From positions 1 through 17,647 of the forward strand of contig DAOUYN010000002.1 in assembly GCA_030666075.1 (NCBI GenBank): a stretch of DNA of 17,647 nucleotides, given 5' to 3'. Position numbers and translations under genes: made by a program. This DNA is from Actinomycetes bacterium (GTDB lineage: Bacteria > Actinomycetota > Aquicultoria > CAJVYJ01 > JAUVQD01). Shown in pieces: positions 6,588-14,651 of this stretch (position 1 is the first letter of the stretch; the number at the start of each line of letters is the position of its first letter). The notes below the pieces were generated by a model that saw only the letters and a program-made list of their open reading frames with translations, did no database searches and had not been told where the DNA came from.

Positions 6588-7425
6588 TCGGGACAAACTT
6601 CTGGCCGACGAGTGTCTGACCCTCGTCCGAGAGCATGAAATCGAAGAAGTCCCGCAGCGTTCCCTGGGGCCGGCCCTCATAGACAAACATCAGGGGCCGT
6701 ACCGCAAAGTACTGGTATGAGCGGATCGCTTTTGGCACAGGTAGGACGCCGTCGACTGAGATCAGCTTGATATCCGGCATATCGAAGGCAACGCTGACCG
6801 AAATAATACCGTTGGGGTTATCAGCCAGCGACTCGACCTGATCGGCAGGCTTGTCCACCTCAACCCGCTCGGCCAGGTAATCATCCCCCTTAAAAGCCAG
6901 TCGCTGAAATTCGAGCATCGTGGCCCGTTTCTTCCCTGATGTCTCAGTGATCACGGTGATAGATTCGTCGCGTCCGCCGACATCTTGCCAATTACGTATC
7001 CGCCCTGTGAATATCTCTCCGATCTGCTTCCTCGACAAGTCCTTCACCGGATTATCGGGGTGGACAAAGAGAGCGATAGCATCGTAGCCAAATATCATAT
7101 AGCGAAGATTGAGAGCATCTTCCCCTTCGTAGAAAGGTCTGGCGACACCGGCAAACGCTGCCCGGCCCGCTTTGACCGCCTCTATGCCCTCGCCCGAACC
7201 AGGCGTTTCAATCGGGCCGATGACGGCGCCGGACTGGCGGGTAAAAGAAGCGAAGGCCGACGGAACGAGTTTTTCGCCGATGGTCGAGGATCCGGTGTAG
7301 ACAAGCGGCTCGCTCGGCTCGCGGGCAACAAGCAGGTATGAAGCGACCAGGCCCACGATGATGACCGAAGCGCCAAGAAGGATCGCTGCTATCCTCCCTC
7401 TCTCACCCACCGGGCGCGCCCACAT
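6577..7425 (-). CDS. Membrane-anchored PstS-like phosphate-binding-fold protein in a signalling operon
   Basis: About 282 residues. An uncleaved-looking N-terminal helix (about 11-33) is followed by a PBP-like (PstS-type) domain: 'YTGSSTIGEKL' (GSST at 45-48), 'GSGEGIEAVKAGRAAFAGVAR', 'YDAIALFVHPDNPVKDLSRKQIGEIFTG', 'IRNWQDVGG', and a C-terminal 'GQKFVPI'. The third ligand loop, normally containing SGTR in phosphate binders, reads 'TETSGKKRAT', so ligand preference may differ. I chose ATG 7425 because the membrane helix follows; it overlaps the kinase gene by 23 nt. GTG 7410 is an alternative. The frame is open further upstream, but only as a shadow of the kinase. No PstC, PstA or PstB gene is nearby, so a role as sensory or accessory subunit of the kinase is likelier than uptake. 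It has no lipobox cysteine. Confidence 0.8.
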   Translation of the reverse strand: MWARPVGERGRIAAILLGASVIIVGLVASYLLVAREPSEPLVYTGSSTIGEKLVPSAFASFTRQSGAVIGPIETPGSGEGIEAVKAGRAAFAGVARPFYEGEDALNLRYMIFGYDAIALFVHPDNPVKDLSRKQIGEIFTGRIRNWQDVGGRDESITVITETSGKKRATMLEFQRLAFKGDDYLAERVEVDKPADQVESLADNPNGIISVSVAFDMPDIKLISVDGVLPVPKAIRSYQYFAVRPLMFVYEGRPQGTLRDFFDFMLSDEGQTLVGQKFVPIKS

Positions 7426-10400
7426 TGGCCCCGACAGCGCTGCGGTCGGCGATCGTAAAAAAGAATGTCGAGCCTTGGCCCGGCTTTGAATCGACCCACA
7501 TGCGACCGCCATGACGTTCTGTGATCCGTTTACACATGGCCAAGCCGATACCGGTCCCGGAATACTCGCTCTTGTGGTGTAGACGCTGAAAGAGCAGGAA
7601 AATACGGTCTTGCGAAGCCGGGTCGATCCCGGTCCCCTGGTCGTGCACGGAGAACCGCCAAGCCCCGCCCACATCTTCAGCCGATATATCGATCTGTGGA
7701 GCACCGCCGGGACTGAACTTGATGGCATTGCTAAGAAGGTTCTGGAAAAGTTGCACCAAAGTAACTGCGTCGCCATTGACGCTCGGCAAGGGTCCGTGTT
7801 TGATCTTGGCCCCGCTCTCGGTGATAGCCGACTCGAGATTCTCGAGGGCCCGCTCAAGAATCTCTTCGCACTCCACCTTGGCCAGCACAGCTGTGTCCGG
7901 ACGAACGCGCGAGTAGGCCAGAAGATCATCGATAAGGCGCTTCATCCGAGCTGCCCCGTCGACAGCGAATTCGATGAAATCGTCGGCGTCGCTGTCTAAT
8001 CGCCCCCGATAACGCTTGGCCAACAGTTGAACGTAGCTGGAGACCATTCGCAGGGGCTCTTGCAGGTCATGAGAGGCGACATAAGCGAACTGCTCCAGAT
8101 CTTCATTTGATCTGGCCAACTCATCGGCCTGCCTGGCTATCGCCAGCTCGGCCTCTTCCCGCTCGGTAATATCCCGCGCGACGGCGATGATCAGAAATTG
8201 CCCGCCCACTTCTATCTGGCGGGCCTTGATTTCCACGGGGAAGCGGAACCCACCCCTTGTCTCATTCTCCGCTTTTATCACAACGGAACCACTCCCTCTG
8301 CCCAGCTTGCTCAGTGCCTTCCGTAAAGCGGCCCGGTGATCGGCCGGGACGAGCTCAGCGATCGACATGGATGTGAACTCGCTTTCTGAGTAGCCCGTGC
8401 TTTCGCACGCGGATTGATTCACGAAGACTATTCGGCCCCCGGGTTCTACCGCAAAGACAGCGTCAGTAGAGTTGTCTAAGAGCAAGGATTTAAACTGGCT
8501 CTCCTCTTGAGCATGTTTGCGCTCGGTCGCGTCCCGCGAAATACGCAAGATACTGATGATCGTCCCATCGGGTGCCCTGACCGGAGTAAGTTTTGAGTCC
8601 CACCAGATCTCGCGACCGGACTTTGCGCGCGATCTGTACTGGAGATCAACTGTTTCCCCGCGACCTGCCCGCTCGATAGCGGCCCTCGCCATTTCCCGGT
8701 TCTCGATAATGGCCGCGGTACAGTCTTCGCCTATTAGCTCCTCGAGTGAGTCAACCTCATTAAGGCGCCGTCCTGAGGAATTCATGCTCACGAAATGGCC
8801 GTCGAGCGAGATATCGCAGATACAATCGGGGCTGCTCTCGACGAGAGAACGGTAGTGCTCCTCGGAGCGGTCCCGTGCTTGGTCCGAGCGCTTGCGGCGC
8901 ATGATCCCCGCCAGCGTATTGGCGACTGCTGTTAGAAACTCGCGTTCCTGCGGGCTCTCCTCGTGGCCCGGCTCTAAATAGACATTGAGCACCCCTAAGA
9001 CCTCTTTTGCAAAGAGTATCGGGACTGAATAATGGCTGTGGTCTCCACCACTGTCATGCGCTTTCTCGACCTCCCAGCCATGAGTCCCGGCGAATTGGAT
9101 CTCCCGCGTCTCGGCCGCCCGCCCACAGTAACACTCACCCTGCTTTATCTCGGCACACTGCGTTTGCATGACTCCAGAGAGCCCCGCCTGAGCCTTCATT
9201 TCCATGACTCCCGATTCTTCATTTAAAACGAAGATCGCCCCCATGTCGGCAAAAGGGATCCAGGGAGTACAGAAGAGTAGGTCCAAAGCGCTGGCGAATA
9301 ATTGCTCGGAAGGGATATCTTCCAGCGATAACCGTAAAAGCGAGTTGATCACGCTCTGGCTTTCTTCATTCTCTACCAGCTCGCTGGTTTTCTCTTTCAC
9401 ATCGTGTTCGAGTATGCTGCTCGTGCGAGCGGTCAGCCCTATCGCCGTCGATGAACCGACAAAGATGATAAAGATGATCGACCCGACTAGAAACAATTGT
9501 ATTCTCGCCGCTTCGCTGACGCCCTGACTGGTCTGGTCGCGCGGGGCCGAGACGGCGATCGACATGAGCTGACGGCCCACACTGACCGGAGCGTAGGCGA
9601 TGAGCTTGGCCTCTTCTGCTTCAAGATTACGCCCGCTCTTGGCGTCAAGCTTATAGTAAGTGTACTCTCCGGTGCCGGCTTCCCCGGTAGCCATCCGCCC
9701 GGCGATCTCATTGAATTCGGTGAAATCTCGGCTTTGCGCTAAGAGATTCCGGCCGAGGGCTTCCTTGTCCGTAGACCAAAGTATCTCTTTGTCCTTACCT
9801 ATAAGCATCGGGGCGCCGGTCCCCGCATCACGAATGGAATCGATGGGCCCGGAAGTGATCGAGTCAAGCGACATGATAAAGACGACGGCGCCCCCGAACT
9901 CATCCGAGCCGTCTCCAGACTCGCCGCCCAGAAAGATCGGCACGGCTATCGCGACTCCCCGGCCGCCATCCGCCCCTTGGAGATCGACCAGCTCCATCAG
10001 ATATTCATCACCAGAGCCGGCCTGACTGATCGCGCTAAACTGTTCCCGCCACGGGGAATCCGTTCCTTCGAGCAGACGCGAGATGGCCGCGAACCTGACG
10101 ATCCCGCCGGCATCTTCGATCACGATGTCGATGAGTCTTGTGTCGTGAGCATGAGTCTTGAGCCACTGGCGTTCTTTTTCTATCGCTTCCCTCGAGAGGG
10201 CCTCGTCAAAGTGCCTGACCCCCGGAGCCGCCGCCACCGCTTGCGTCTCTTGAATCGCATCCTCCAGAGAATGCTTCACAACGGCCGCCGCGCTTTTCAC
10301 GACCACCAGTTGCCGCTCGTTGAACTCCTCTAACGCATTCGTCTCGATGGCCCGTTGCGACTGCCAGCCAACAAAGGAGACAAGCACTACAGAGATGCCC

Positions 10401-10447
10401 GTCAAGAGAAAGATGAGCGCGATCCACTTGCGGGAATCGGCGCTCAA
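7403..10447 (-). CDS. Multidomain sensor histidine kinase (extracytoplasmic sensor, GAF, PAS, PAS, HisKA, HATPase)
   Basis: A 1014-residue membrane kinase. TM1 is about 8-27 and TM2 about 318-340, enclosing an extracytoplasmic region of roughly 290 residues that resembles a double-Cache sensor. A cytoplasmic GAF domain (about 370-520) contains 'CYCGRA' and 'HSHYSVPI', a Cys/His arrangement seen in some GAF kinases. Two PAS domains follow (about 530-650 and 652-775), then HisKA with H793 in 'ASHDLQEPLRMV' and a HATPase with N-box 'NLLSNAIKF', 'DQGTGID' and 'GTGIGLA'. 'HDLQEPLR' is the H-box type found in phytochrome-like kinases that act on Rcp1-type regulators, which fits the first gene of this operon. 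Translation starts at TTG 10447, overlapping the upstream TGA by 4 nt (TTGA). Catalytic motifs appear intact; the signal is unknown. Confidence 0.93.
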   Translation of the reverse strand: MSADSRKWIALIFLLTGISVVLVSFVGWQSQRAIETNALEEFNERQLVVVKSAAAVVKHSLEDAIQETQAVAAAPGVRHFDEALSREAIEKERQWLKTHAHDTRLIDIVIEDAGGIVRFAAISRLLEGTDSPWREQFSAISQAGSGDEYLMELVDLQGADGGRGVAIAVPIFLGGESGDGSDEFGGAVVFIMSLDSITSGPIDSIRDAGTGAPMLIGKDKEILWSTDKEALGRNLLAQSRDFTEFNEIAGRMATGEAGTGEYTYYKLDAKSGRNLEAEEAKLIAYAPVSVGRQLMSIAVSAPRDQTSQGVSEAARIQLFLVGSIIFIIFVGSSTAIGLTARTSSILEHDVKEKTSELVENEESQSVINSLLRLSLEDIPSEQLFASALDLLFCTPWIPFADMGAIFVLNEESGVMEMKAQAGLSGVMQTQCAEIKQGECYCGRAAETREIQFAGTHGWEVEKAHDSGGDHSHYSVPILFAKEVLGVLNVYLEPGHEESPQEREFLTAVANTLAGIMRRKRSDQARDRSEEHYRSLVESSPDCICDISLDGHFVSMNSSGRRLNEVDSLEELIGEDCTAAIIENREMARAAIERAGRGETVDLQYRSRAKSGREIWWDSKLTPVRAPDGTIISILRISRDATERKHAQEESQFKSLLLDNSTDAVFAVEPGGRIVFVNQSACESTGYSESEFTSMSIAELVPADHRAALRKALSKLGRGSGSVVIKAENETRGGFRFPVEIKARQIEVGGQFLIIAVARDITEREEAELAIARQADELARSNEDLEQFAYVASHDLQEPLRMVSSYVQLLAKRYRGRLDSDADDFIEFAVDGAARMKRLIDDLLAYSRVRPDTAVLAKVECEEILERALENLESAITESGAKIKHGPLPSVNGDAVTLVQLFQNLLSNAIKFSPGGAPQIDISAEDVGGAWRFSVHDQGTGIDPASQDRIFLLFQRLHHKSEYSGTGIGLAMCKRITERHGGRMWVDSKPGQGSTFFFTIADRSAVGANVGAPGG

Positions 10448-11352
10448 GGGTATTCCGGACCGCGGCTGATACCGGCTCCCGGCTGTTTCGCCTGCTTTTG
10501 CTGGTACATCCGCTCATCGGCTCTGGCTATCAGATTTTCAAGGGAATCCCCGCCCCCGGGTTCATATCTGGCGACACCGATGCCGGCCGCCAGACTATAG
10601 GGGCTCTCGCCGAACTCATTACGCGCCGCCAGCAGTCCCTTGATCCTGTTCGGCAGGGCCTGGTCTCCCTCCTGAGTGTCCTCTCTTAACAAGACAAGGA
10701 ACTCATCGCCCCCGACTCTGGCCACCAGGTCAGTCTCGCGGCAGGCCGTAGACAATATGGAAGCAAATTCCACTAGCGCCCGGTCGCCTTCCTGATGCCC
10801 GAGGGAATCGTTGATGTCCTTGAGGTCGTTGATGTCCAGAAAAACGAGCAAGAGAGAGGTCCCATGGCGGTTGGCGAGCTTGAGCTCACGATGGGCGATA
10901 GCTTCAAAACCGCGCCGGTTGTGGAGGCCGGTCAAGACATCGGTCAATGAGGTCGCCCTGATCCGATCGAGGAGTTGGTGGCGCTCGATGGCATACTTGA
11001 TGCACCGCTCCATGACATCGGTGTGGATCGTTCCTTTCAACAGATAGTCCTGGGCGCCCCGTTTGACCGCTTCCAAAGAGAGTTTCTTGTCGTCGAGGCC
11101 CGTGAGAACCAGTATCGGAATACCCTCGAACTGCTTGCGCACCATATCGAGCGTCCTTAGCCCCTGGCTGTCCGGCAACGACAGGTCGAGCAGGATTATA
11201 TCTATTTCCGTCTCTTCTAGAGTCTCTAGGCCGTCCGCCAGGCTCTGCCGACAAACTACTTCGAAGCGGCTATCTTGGGCGTCCTTCAAGACTTCGACGA
11301 TCAGCCTGGCATCGCCGGGATCGTCTTCGATGAGCAAGACCCTGGTCTTCAT
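10444..11352 (-). CDS. Response regulator with GGDEF output: diguanylate cyclase (REC-GGDEF)
   Basis: A 302-residue protein. The REC domain (1-120) has the acidic pocket E9-D10-D11, phospho-acceptor D56 in 'IILLDLSLPDS', T84 and K106. A helical linker (about 120-135) leads to a GGDEF domain (about 136-300) with 'SLTDVLTGLHNRRGF', 'DINDLKDIND' and an intact GGDEF motif at 214-218. The inhibitory I-site RxxD (RETD, 205-208) lies at the usual five-residue spacing, so product feedback is expected. It should make cyclic di-GMP when phosphorylated, controlling the switch between motile and attached states. No EAL or HD-GYP phosphodiesterase is nearby. The ATG at 11352 overlaps the stop of the preceding regulator gene (ATGA), and the stop overlaps the kinase start, so the three proteins are translationally coupled. 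Confidence 0.95.
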   Translation of the reverse strand: MKTRVLLIEDDPGDARLIVEVLKDAQDSRFEVVCRQSLADGLETLEETEIDIILLDLSLPDSQGLRTLDMVRKQFEGIPILVLTGLDDKKLSLEAVKRGAQDYLLKGTIHTDVMERCIKYAIERHQLLDRIRATSLTDVLTGLHNRRGFEAIAHRELKLANRHGTSLLLVFLDINDLKDINDSLGHQEGDRALVEFASILSTACRETDLVARVGGDEFLVLLREDTQEGDQALPNRIKGLLAARNEFGESPYSLAAGIGVARYEPGGGDSLENLIARADERMYQQKQAKQPGAGISRGPEYP

Positions 11353-11807
11353 GAGCGGGCGGTCCCGGTTGGCGGGAGCTTGACGATGGTCAGCCAGAAA
11401 TCCTCTATCGACCGCACAGCCGCGATAAAGTCATCGAGGTCGATAGGTTTGACCACGTAGCAGTTGGCCCAGTGATCGTAGGCGTGGCTCACATCCTTGT
11501 CGGCCGCGGAACTGGTCAATACTATGACCGGGGTGTTCCTCAGGACCGCATCCGTCCGGATCTCCGCCAAGACTTCTCGCCCATCCTTGCCGGGCAGATT
11601 CAGATCCAGCAAAACCAGGTCAATGTGGCCCGTGCCCGAGAAGTCCCCTTCCTGTCGAAGTGCCGCCATCGCCTGGATGCCGTCTTTCGCCACGATCAGG
11701 TCGATGAGCACTTCGGCTTCCTTGAGGATCTCCTGAATTAGTCTGATATCGCCGGCGTTGTCTTCGACCAACAGCACCTGGACCGGCGTGACTGCTAGTT
11801 CACCCAT
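11349..11807 (-). CDS. Single-domain response regulator, Rcp1-like (CheY-like)
   Basis: The 152-residue protein is a stand-alone receiver domain: acidic residues E15-D16 in 'LLVEDNAGDIRLI', phospho-acceptor D68 in 'LVLLDLNLPGKDG', T98 in 'VLTSS' and K120 in 'VVKPIDLDDF'. The 'EDNAGDIRL' and 'LPGKDGREVL' blocks and the long loop before D68 are characteristic of Rcp1-type regulators that pair with phytochrome-like kinases. It is the first gene of the four-gene operon and has by far the best ribosome-binding site, AGGGGGGAG at 11812-11820. With no output domain, it probably shuttles phosphate or regulates by binding a partner protein. Confidence 0.94.
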   Translation of the reverse strand: MGELAVTPVQVLLVEDNAGDIRLIQEILKEAEVLIDLIVAKDGIQAMAALRQEGDFSGTGHIDLVLLDLNLPGKDGREVLAEIRTDAVLRNTPVIVLTSSAADKDVSHAYDHWANCYVVKPIDLDDFIAAVRSIEDFWLTIVKLPPTGTARS

Positions 11808-11998
11808 GACGCTCCCCCCTTAGGTTACAAGAAAGGATTACGTTTGAGTTGGGTAGCAGCTTTGAAGTCGCCTGGTTCGTCGAGAAGATCCGCATACCGG
11901 CTCCCGTTTTTCGTGGACGTTTACTAGATATTGTCCACCTAACGCCTGGTCGTCGGCAATTACCCTTTGCGCAAAGCGCGTACAACCAAAAGGGCTAT
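11808..11998. promoter_or_regulatory. Upstream region of the signalling operon: strong RBS and two dyad sequences
   Basis: This 191-nt gap separates the response-regulator operon from the small acidic-tailed gene (both minus strand). It contains a very strong Shine-Dalgarno sequence (minus strand, 11812-11820), an inverted repeat GTGGAC (11913-11918) / GTCCAC (11933-11938) with a 14-nt spacer, and a 12-bp perfect palindrome CTTTGCGCAAAG (11965-11976). Any of these could be an operator, and the first could also be a hairpin. I could not identify a convincing -35/-10 pair, and no hairpin followed by a T-run marks the end of the upstream gene. Confidence 0.35.
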
Positions 11999-12430
11999 CT
12001 AAGCTTCTTCTTCTTCCGCTTCGCCGTCTTCCAGGAGAGCGAAAGTCTCTTCATCGTCGAATTGGTCGACAGAGGCCAGCATCTCGCGGTTGGTGTCCGG
12101 TGCTTTGACCTCCTCGTCGATCGTGAACAGCTTGAGAGTCCGATCATCCTCGATCAGCTCGATCTCAGTAGAATCTTCCCCGCTGAGGAAGTTGAGATAA
12201 TCGAAACTGAGGACGTTGATAAAAACGCAATTATTAATTACTAGGGTCGCGCTGTTGCGGCTGGCAAAAACTTTGCATATAACGCCCTTGCCGGATCGGA
12301 CGACTTCGCCCTCGACAATGAACTCGTAGCGAACATTCTCGAGGGTCTCGAGAGCGCGCAACATATCCTTCTTCTGATAGATCGTCCCTTCGTTAATAAA
12401 GCACGGGGCCGCATCTGTGCGCTTTCGCAT
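11999..12430 (-). CDS. Unrecognised small protein with acidic C-terminal tail
   Basis: A 143-residue soluble protein that I cannot assign to a family. It looks like a real gene: it fills its interval, has a GGAAG-type ribosome-binding site about 12 nt before its ATG, diverges from rnr, and has a globular-looking core (about 10-110) with alternating hydrophobic residues suggesting beta structure ('VRYEFIVEGEVVRSGKGVICKVFAS', with 'ATLVINNCVFINVLSFDYLNF' following shortly after; both given as visible landmarks). The C-terminal 40 residues are strongly acidic and end in a glutamate run (AEEEEA). There is no signal peptide or membrane helix. The acidic tail and position beside an RNase might suggest RNA- or protein-binding control, but this is only a guess. 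Confidence 0.7.
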   Translation of the reverse strand: MRKRTDAAPCFINEGTIYQKKDMLRALETLENVRYEFIVEGEVVRSGKGVICKVFASRNSATLVINNCVFINVLSFDYLNFLSGEDSTEIELIEDDRTLKLFTIDEEVKAPDTNREMLASVDQFDDEETFALLEDGEAEEEEA

Positions 12431-12444
12431 AAGCCGATCACCAC

Positions 12445-12474
12445 TTCCGTCTTTTTTCTCTTATCGACTATAAT
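12445..12474 (+). promoter_or_regulatory. Candidate promoter for rnr in the divergent intergenic region
   Basis: A perfect TATAAT (12469-12474) is preceded 18 bp upstream by a weak -35, TTCCGT (12445-12450). Transcription would start near 12481, with a leader of about 40-50 nt. On the other strand, TGGTAAGAT (complement of 12477-12485) could be an extended -10 for the acidic-tailed gene, which would make this an overlapping divergent promoter region. Confidence 0.4.
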
Positions 12475-12531
12475 TATCTTACCATATTCACTTTATCGTC
12501 ACGTCTTTGAGAAAAATAAATGGAGATTCAG

Positions 12532-14643
12532 ATGCAATTAGCTAAGAAAATAATGAAAGAACTTCGCCGGACGCCAGAGCGTCTCTATTCAGTCGACGAA
12601 ATCTTTGCCCTCGTCGGCGGCGGCGGGGTTTCCAAGAGCCAGGTTACTAAGACACTACGCGTCCTCGAGGATGAAGGACGACTGTCCCGCCAAGGGGGCG
12701 CCGGCTTCCGGCTGGCCACCACCGCAGACCCGCTGACCGGGGTATTCAAAGCCTCCAGGCGCGGTCATGGCACCGTCTCGCTGGCCGACGCGGATATTCA
12801 TATCCCGGCTTCGCAGACACACGGAGCGATGAATCGGGACACGGTCAAGGTCAGCCCCAACCGCCGCCGCGGCCCCGGGGGACGGCGAAACGGCCAGATC
12901 GTCAAGGTCATCGAGCGGGCCAACAAGCGGATCATCGGGCGCTTTGAACACCATCGCCGATTCGGGATAGTCGTCCCCGCCGACGACCGGCTCACCTATG
13001 AATTCTCCGTCGCGCCGCGCTTCTTCTCAGATGCGCAAACAGGCGATATCGTCGAACTCGAAGTAACGCGATGGCCGCTGGATGGACGCCTCCCTGAGGG
13101 CACGGTGCTGCGCGTGATCGGACAGGACACGGCTCCGGGGATGGCCATCACGATGATCCTCCTCGCCCACCGCTGGCCCGATGTCTTCGATGACGCCACC
13201 TTGGCAGAAGCCAACCAAGCGCCGACAACGGTCGGAGCGGATGATATCAAGAACCGGCTCGATCTTCGCGATACGTTCACCGTGACGATCGACGGACTCG
13301 ACGCCAAAGACTTCGATGACGCGATCTCCCTCGAGACCGACCCCGAAGGGGGCTTTAAACTCGGCGTCCATATCGCCGATGTCTCCAATTACGTCACCCC
13401 CGGCTCCGCTCTTGATGCCGATGCCCAGATCAGGACGACCAGTGTCTACCTGCCCGATAGGATCGTGCCGATGTTGCCGCATGCGCTTTCCAATGGCATT
13501 TGCAGCCTCAATCCGAAAGTCGACCGCCTGGCCTTCAGCGTTATGATGGATATCGACCCAGACGGGAACGTCACCGATCACCGGATAGCGCAATCGGTCA
13601 TCCAAAGCGACGCCCGGCTCACGTACGAGGAAGTAGACCGGCATCTGGTGAAGGGCTACTTCAAAGACGAGCGCCTCCAGCAATTACTCCAAGGCATGGA
13701 GCTCCTGAGCCACGTGCTCGAACGCAAACGGTTGGCCCGCGGAAGTCTGAATTTCGAAACGGTCGAGCCCAAACTATTACTCGACGAAGACGGCCACCCG
13801 CTGGAAATACTCATTCGGGAACGGTCTCGGGCGACGCAAATGATCGAGGAAACGATGATCTTGACCAATGAGACCGTCGCCGGGTTCATGCTCGAGCGGG
13901 AGGCGCCGATGGTCTTCCGTGTCCACGACCGTCCCGACCAGGAGAAGGCTTACACTATCTCAAAACTGATGGATGAGCTCGGCTATCCGGTCGGATCACT
14001 GGCAAAGGCGCACCCGCGAACTTTTCAGGCATTGATCGACTATGCCCACGACCGCCCCGAGAAGTTGCTGATCAATTCGCTGCTCTTGCGGTCGATGAGT
14101 CAAGCCAAGTATTCGCCGAAACTGATGTCCCACTTCGGTCTGGCCTCCGAGCATTACTGTCATTTCACGTCGCCGATCCGACGCTATCCGGATTTGCTCG
14201 TACACCGCCTGGTCAAAGCCGTTTTGGCCGACGACCTCGACTCGCCCGAGTCCCGGGCGCTCGTCGATGAACTAGAAGAATTGGCCGAGCGGTGCTCCAG
14301 GCAGGAAAGAGAAGCCGAGGCGGCCGATCGCGAGGCCACCGAACTAAAGGTAGCCGAGTTCATGGCTGACAAGGTCGGCGAGGAGTATGACGCCGTCATC
14401 TCCGGGGTCACCAATTTCGGTCTCTTTGTGGAGCTGGCAAATACCGCCCAGGGCTTGATCCACGTCCGGAACTTAGGCGACGACTACTACCAGTTCGAAG
14501 CGGAGCGCCACCTACTCCGGGGTGAGCGGACCGGCACCACTTACCGGCTCGGACAGCCGGTCAAGGTCAAACTGACGAACGTCTCAGTCCCCAAGCGGGA
14601 GCTCGATTTCGCCCTATTGCCAACACCGACTCGCGATATATAA
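12532..14643 (+). CDS. rnr: Ribonuclease R (3'-5' exoribonuclease, RNB/S1)
   Basis: About 703 residues in the standard RNase R order: an N-terminal winged-helix domain (about 1-65, 'RLYSVDEIFALVGGGGVSKS'), two cold-shock OB domains (about 70-225), the RNB catalytic domain (about 235-560) and an S1 domain (about 610-690, 'GEEYDAVISGVTNFGLFVEL'). The metal-binding aspartates are present in 'TIDGLDAKDFDDAIS', and 'HFTSPIRRYPDLLVHR' is the conserved RNB end block. It degrades structured RNA, and in many bacteria acts with tmRNA/SmpB in ribosome rescue; smpB is not in the window. ATG 12532 is chosen because GGAG (12522-12525) lies 6 nt upstream; ATG 12520 is the in-frame alternative. It lacks the lysine-rich C-terminal tail seen in enterobacterial RNase R and ends soon after S1. 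Confidence 0.95.
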   Translation: MQLAKKIMKELRRTPERLYSVDEIFALVGGGGVSKSQVTKTLRVLEDEGRLSRQGGAGFRLATTADPLTGVFKASRRGHGTVSLADADIHIPASQTHGAMNRDTVKVSPNRRRGPGGRRNGQIVKVIERANKRIIGRFEHHRRFGIVVPADDRLTYEFSVAPRFFSDAQTGDIVELEVTRWPLDGRLPEGTVLRVIGQDTAPGMAITMILLAHRWPDVFDDATLAEANQAPTTVGADDIKNRLDLRDTFTVTIDGLDAKDFDDAISLETDPEGGFKLGVHIADVSNYVTPGSALDADAQIRTTSVYLPDRIVPMLPHALSNGICSLNPKVDRLAFSVMMDIDPDGNVTDHRIAQSVIQSDARLTYEEVDRHLVKGYFKDERLQQLLQGMELLSHVLERKRLARGSLNFETVEPKLLLDEDGHPLEILIRERSRATQMIEETMILTNETVAGFMLEREAPMVFRVHDRPDQEKAYTISKLMDELGYPVGSLAKAHPRTFQALIDYAHDRPEKLLINSLLLRSMSQAKYSPKLMSHFGLASEHYCHFTSPIRRYPDLLVHRLVKAVLADDLDSPESRALVDELEELAERCSRQEREAEAADREATELKVAEFMADKVGEEYDAVISGVTNFGLFVELANTAQGLIHVRNLGDDYYQFEAERHLLRGERTGTTYRLGQPVKVKLTNVSVPKRELDFALLPTPTRDI

Positions 14644-14644
14644 T
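14617..14644 (+). promoter_or_regulatory. Promoter overlapping the rnr stop codon, giving a leaderless tlpA-like mRNA
   Basis: TTGCCA (14617-14622) and a perfect TATAAT (14639-14644) are 16 bp apart; the TATAAT contains the TAA stop codon of rnr. Seven bases separate the -10 from ATG 14652, so transcription is predicted to begin at or within a base or two of the start codon. No Shine-Dalgarno sequence precedes that ATG. Confidence 0.5.
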
Positions 14645-14651
14645 CAAGACG

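Noticed and set aside
7426..7929. N-terminal extension of the PstS-like frame to 7929
   Set aside because: That stretch lies wholly inside the kinase gene in another frame and gives arginine/serine-rich nonsense sequence; the membrane anchor begins right after ATG 7425.
11892..11906. 13-nt match (ATACCGGCTCCCG) between the operon leader and the 3' end of the diguanylate cyclase gene near 10470
   Set aside because: Short, GC-rich and unpaired with any structure; most likely chance.
11808..11998. Cyclic di-GMP riboswitch in the leader of the signalling operon
   Set aside because: No match to the conserved core of either known class could be seen.
12798..13683. Long minus-strand open frames inside rnr, and similar frames opposite other genes
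   Set aside because: They are antisense shadows of GC-rich coding sequence with low-complexity translations and no ribosome-binding sites.
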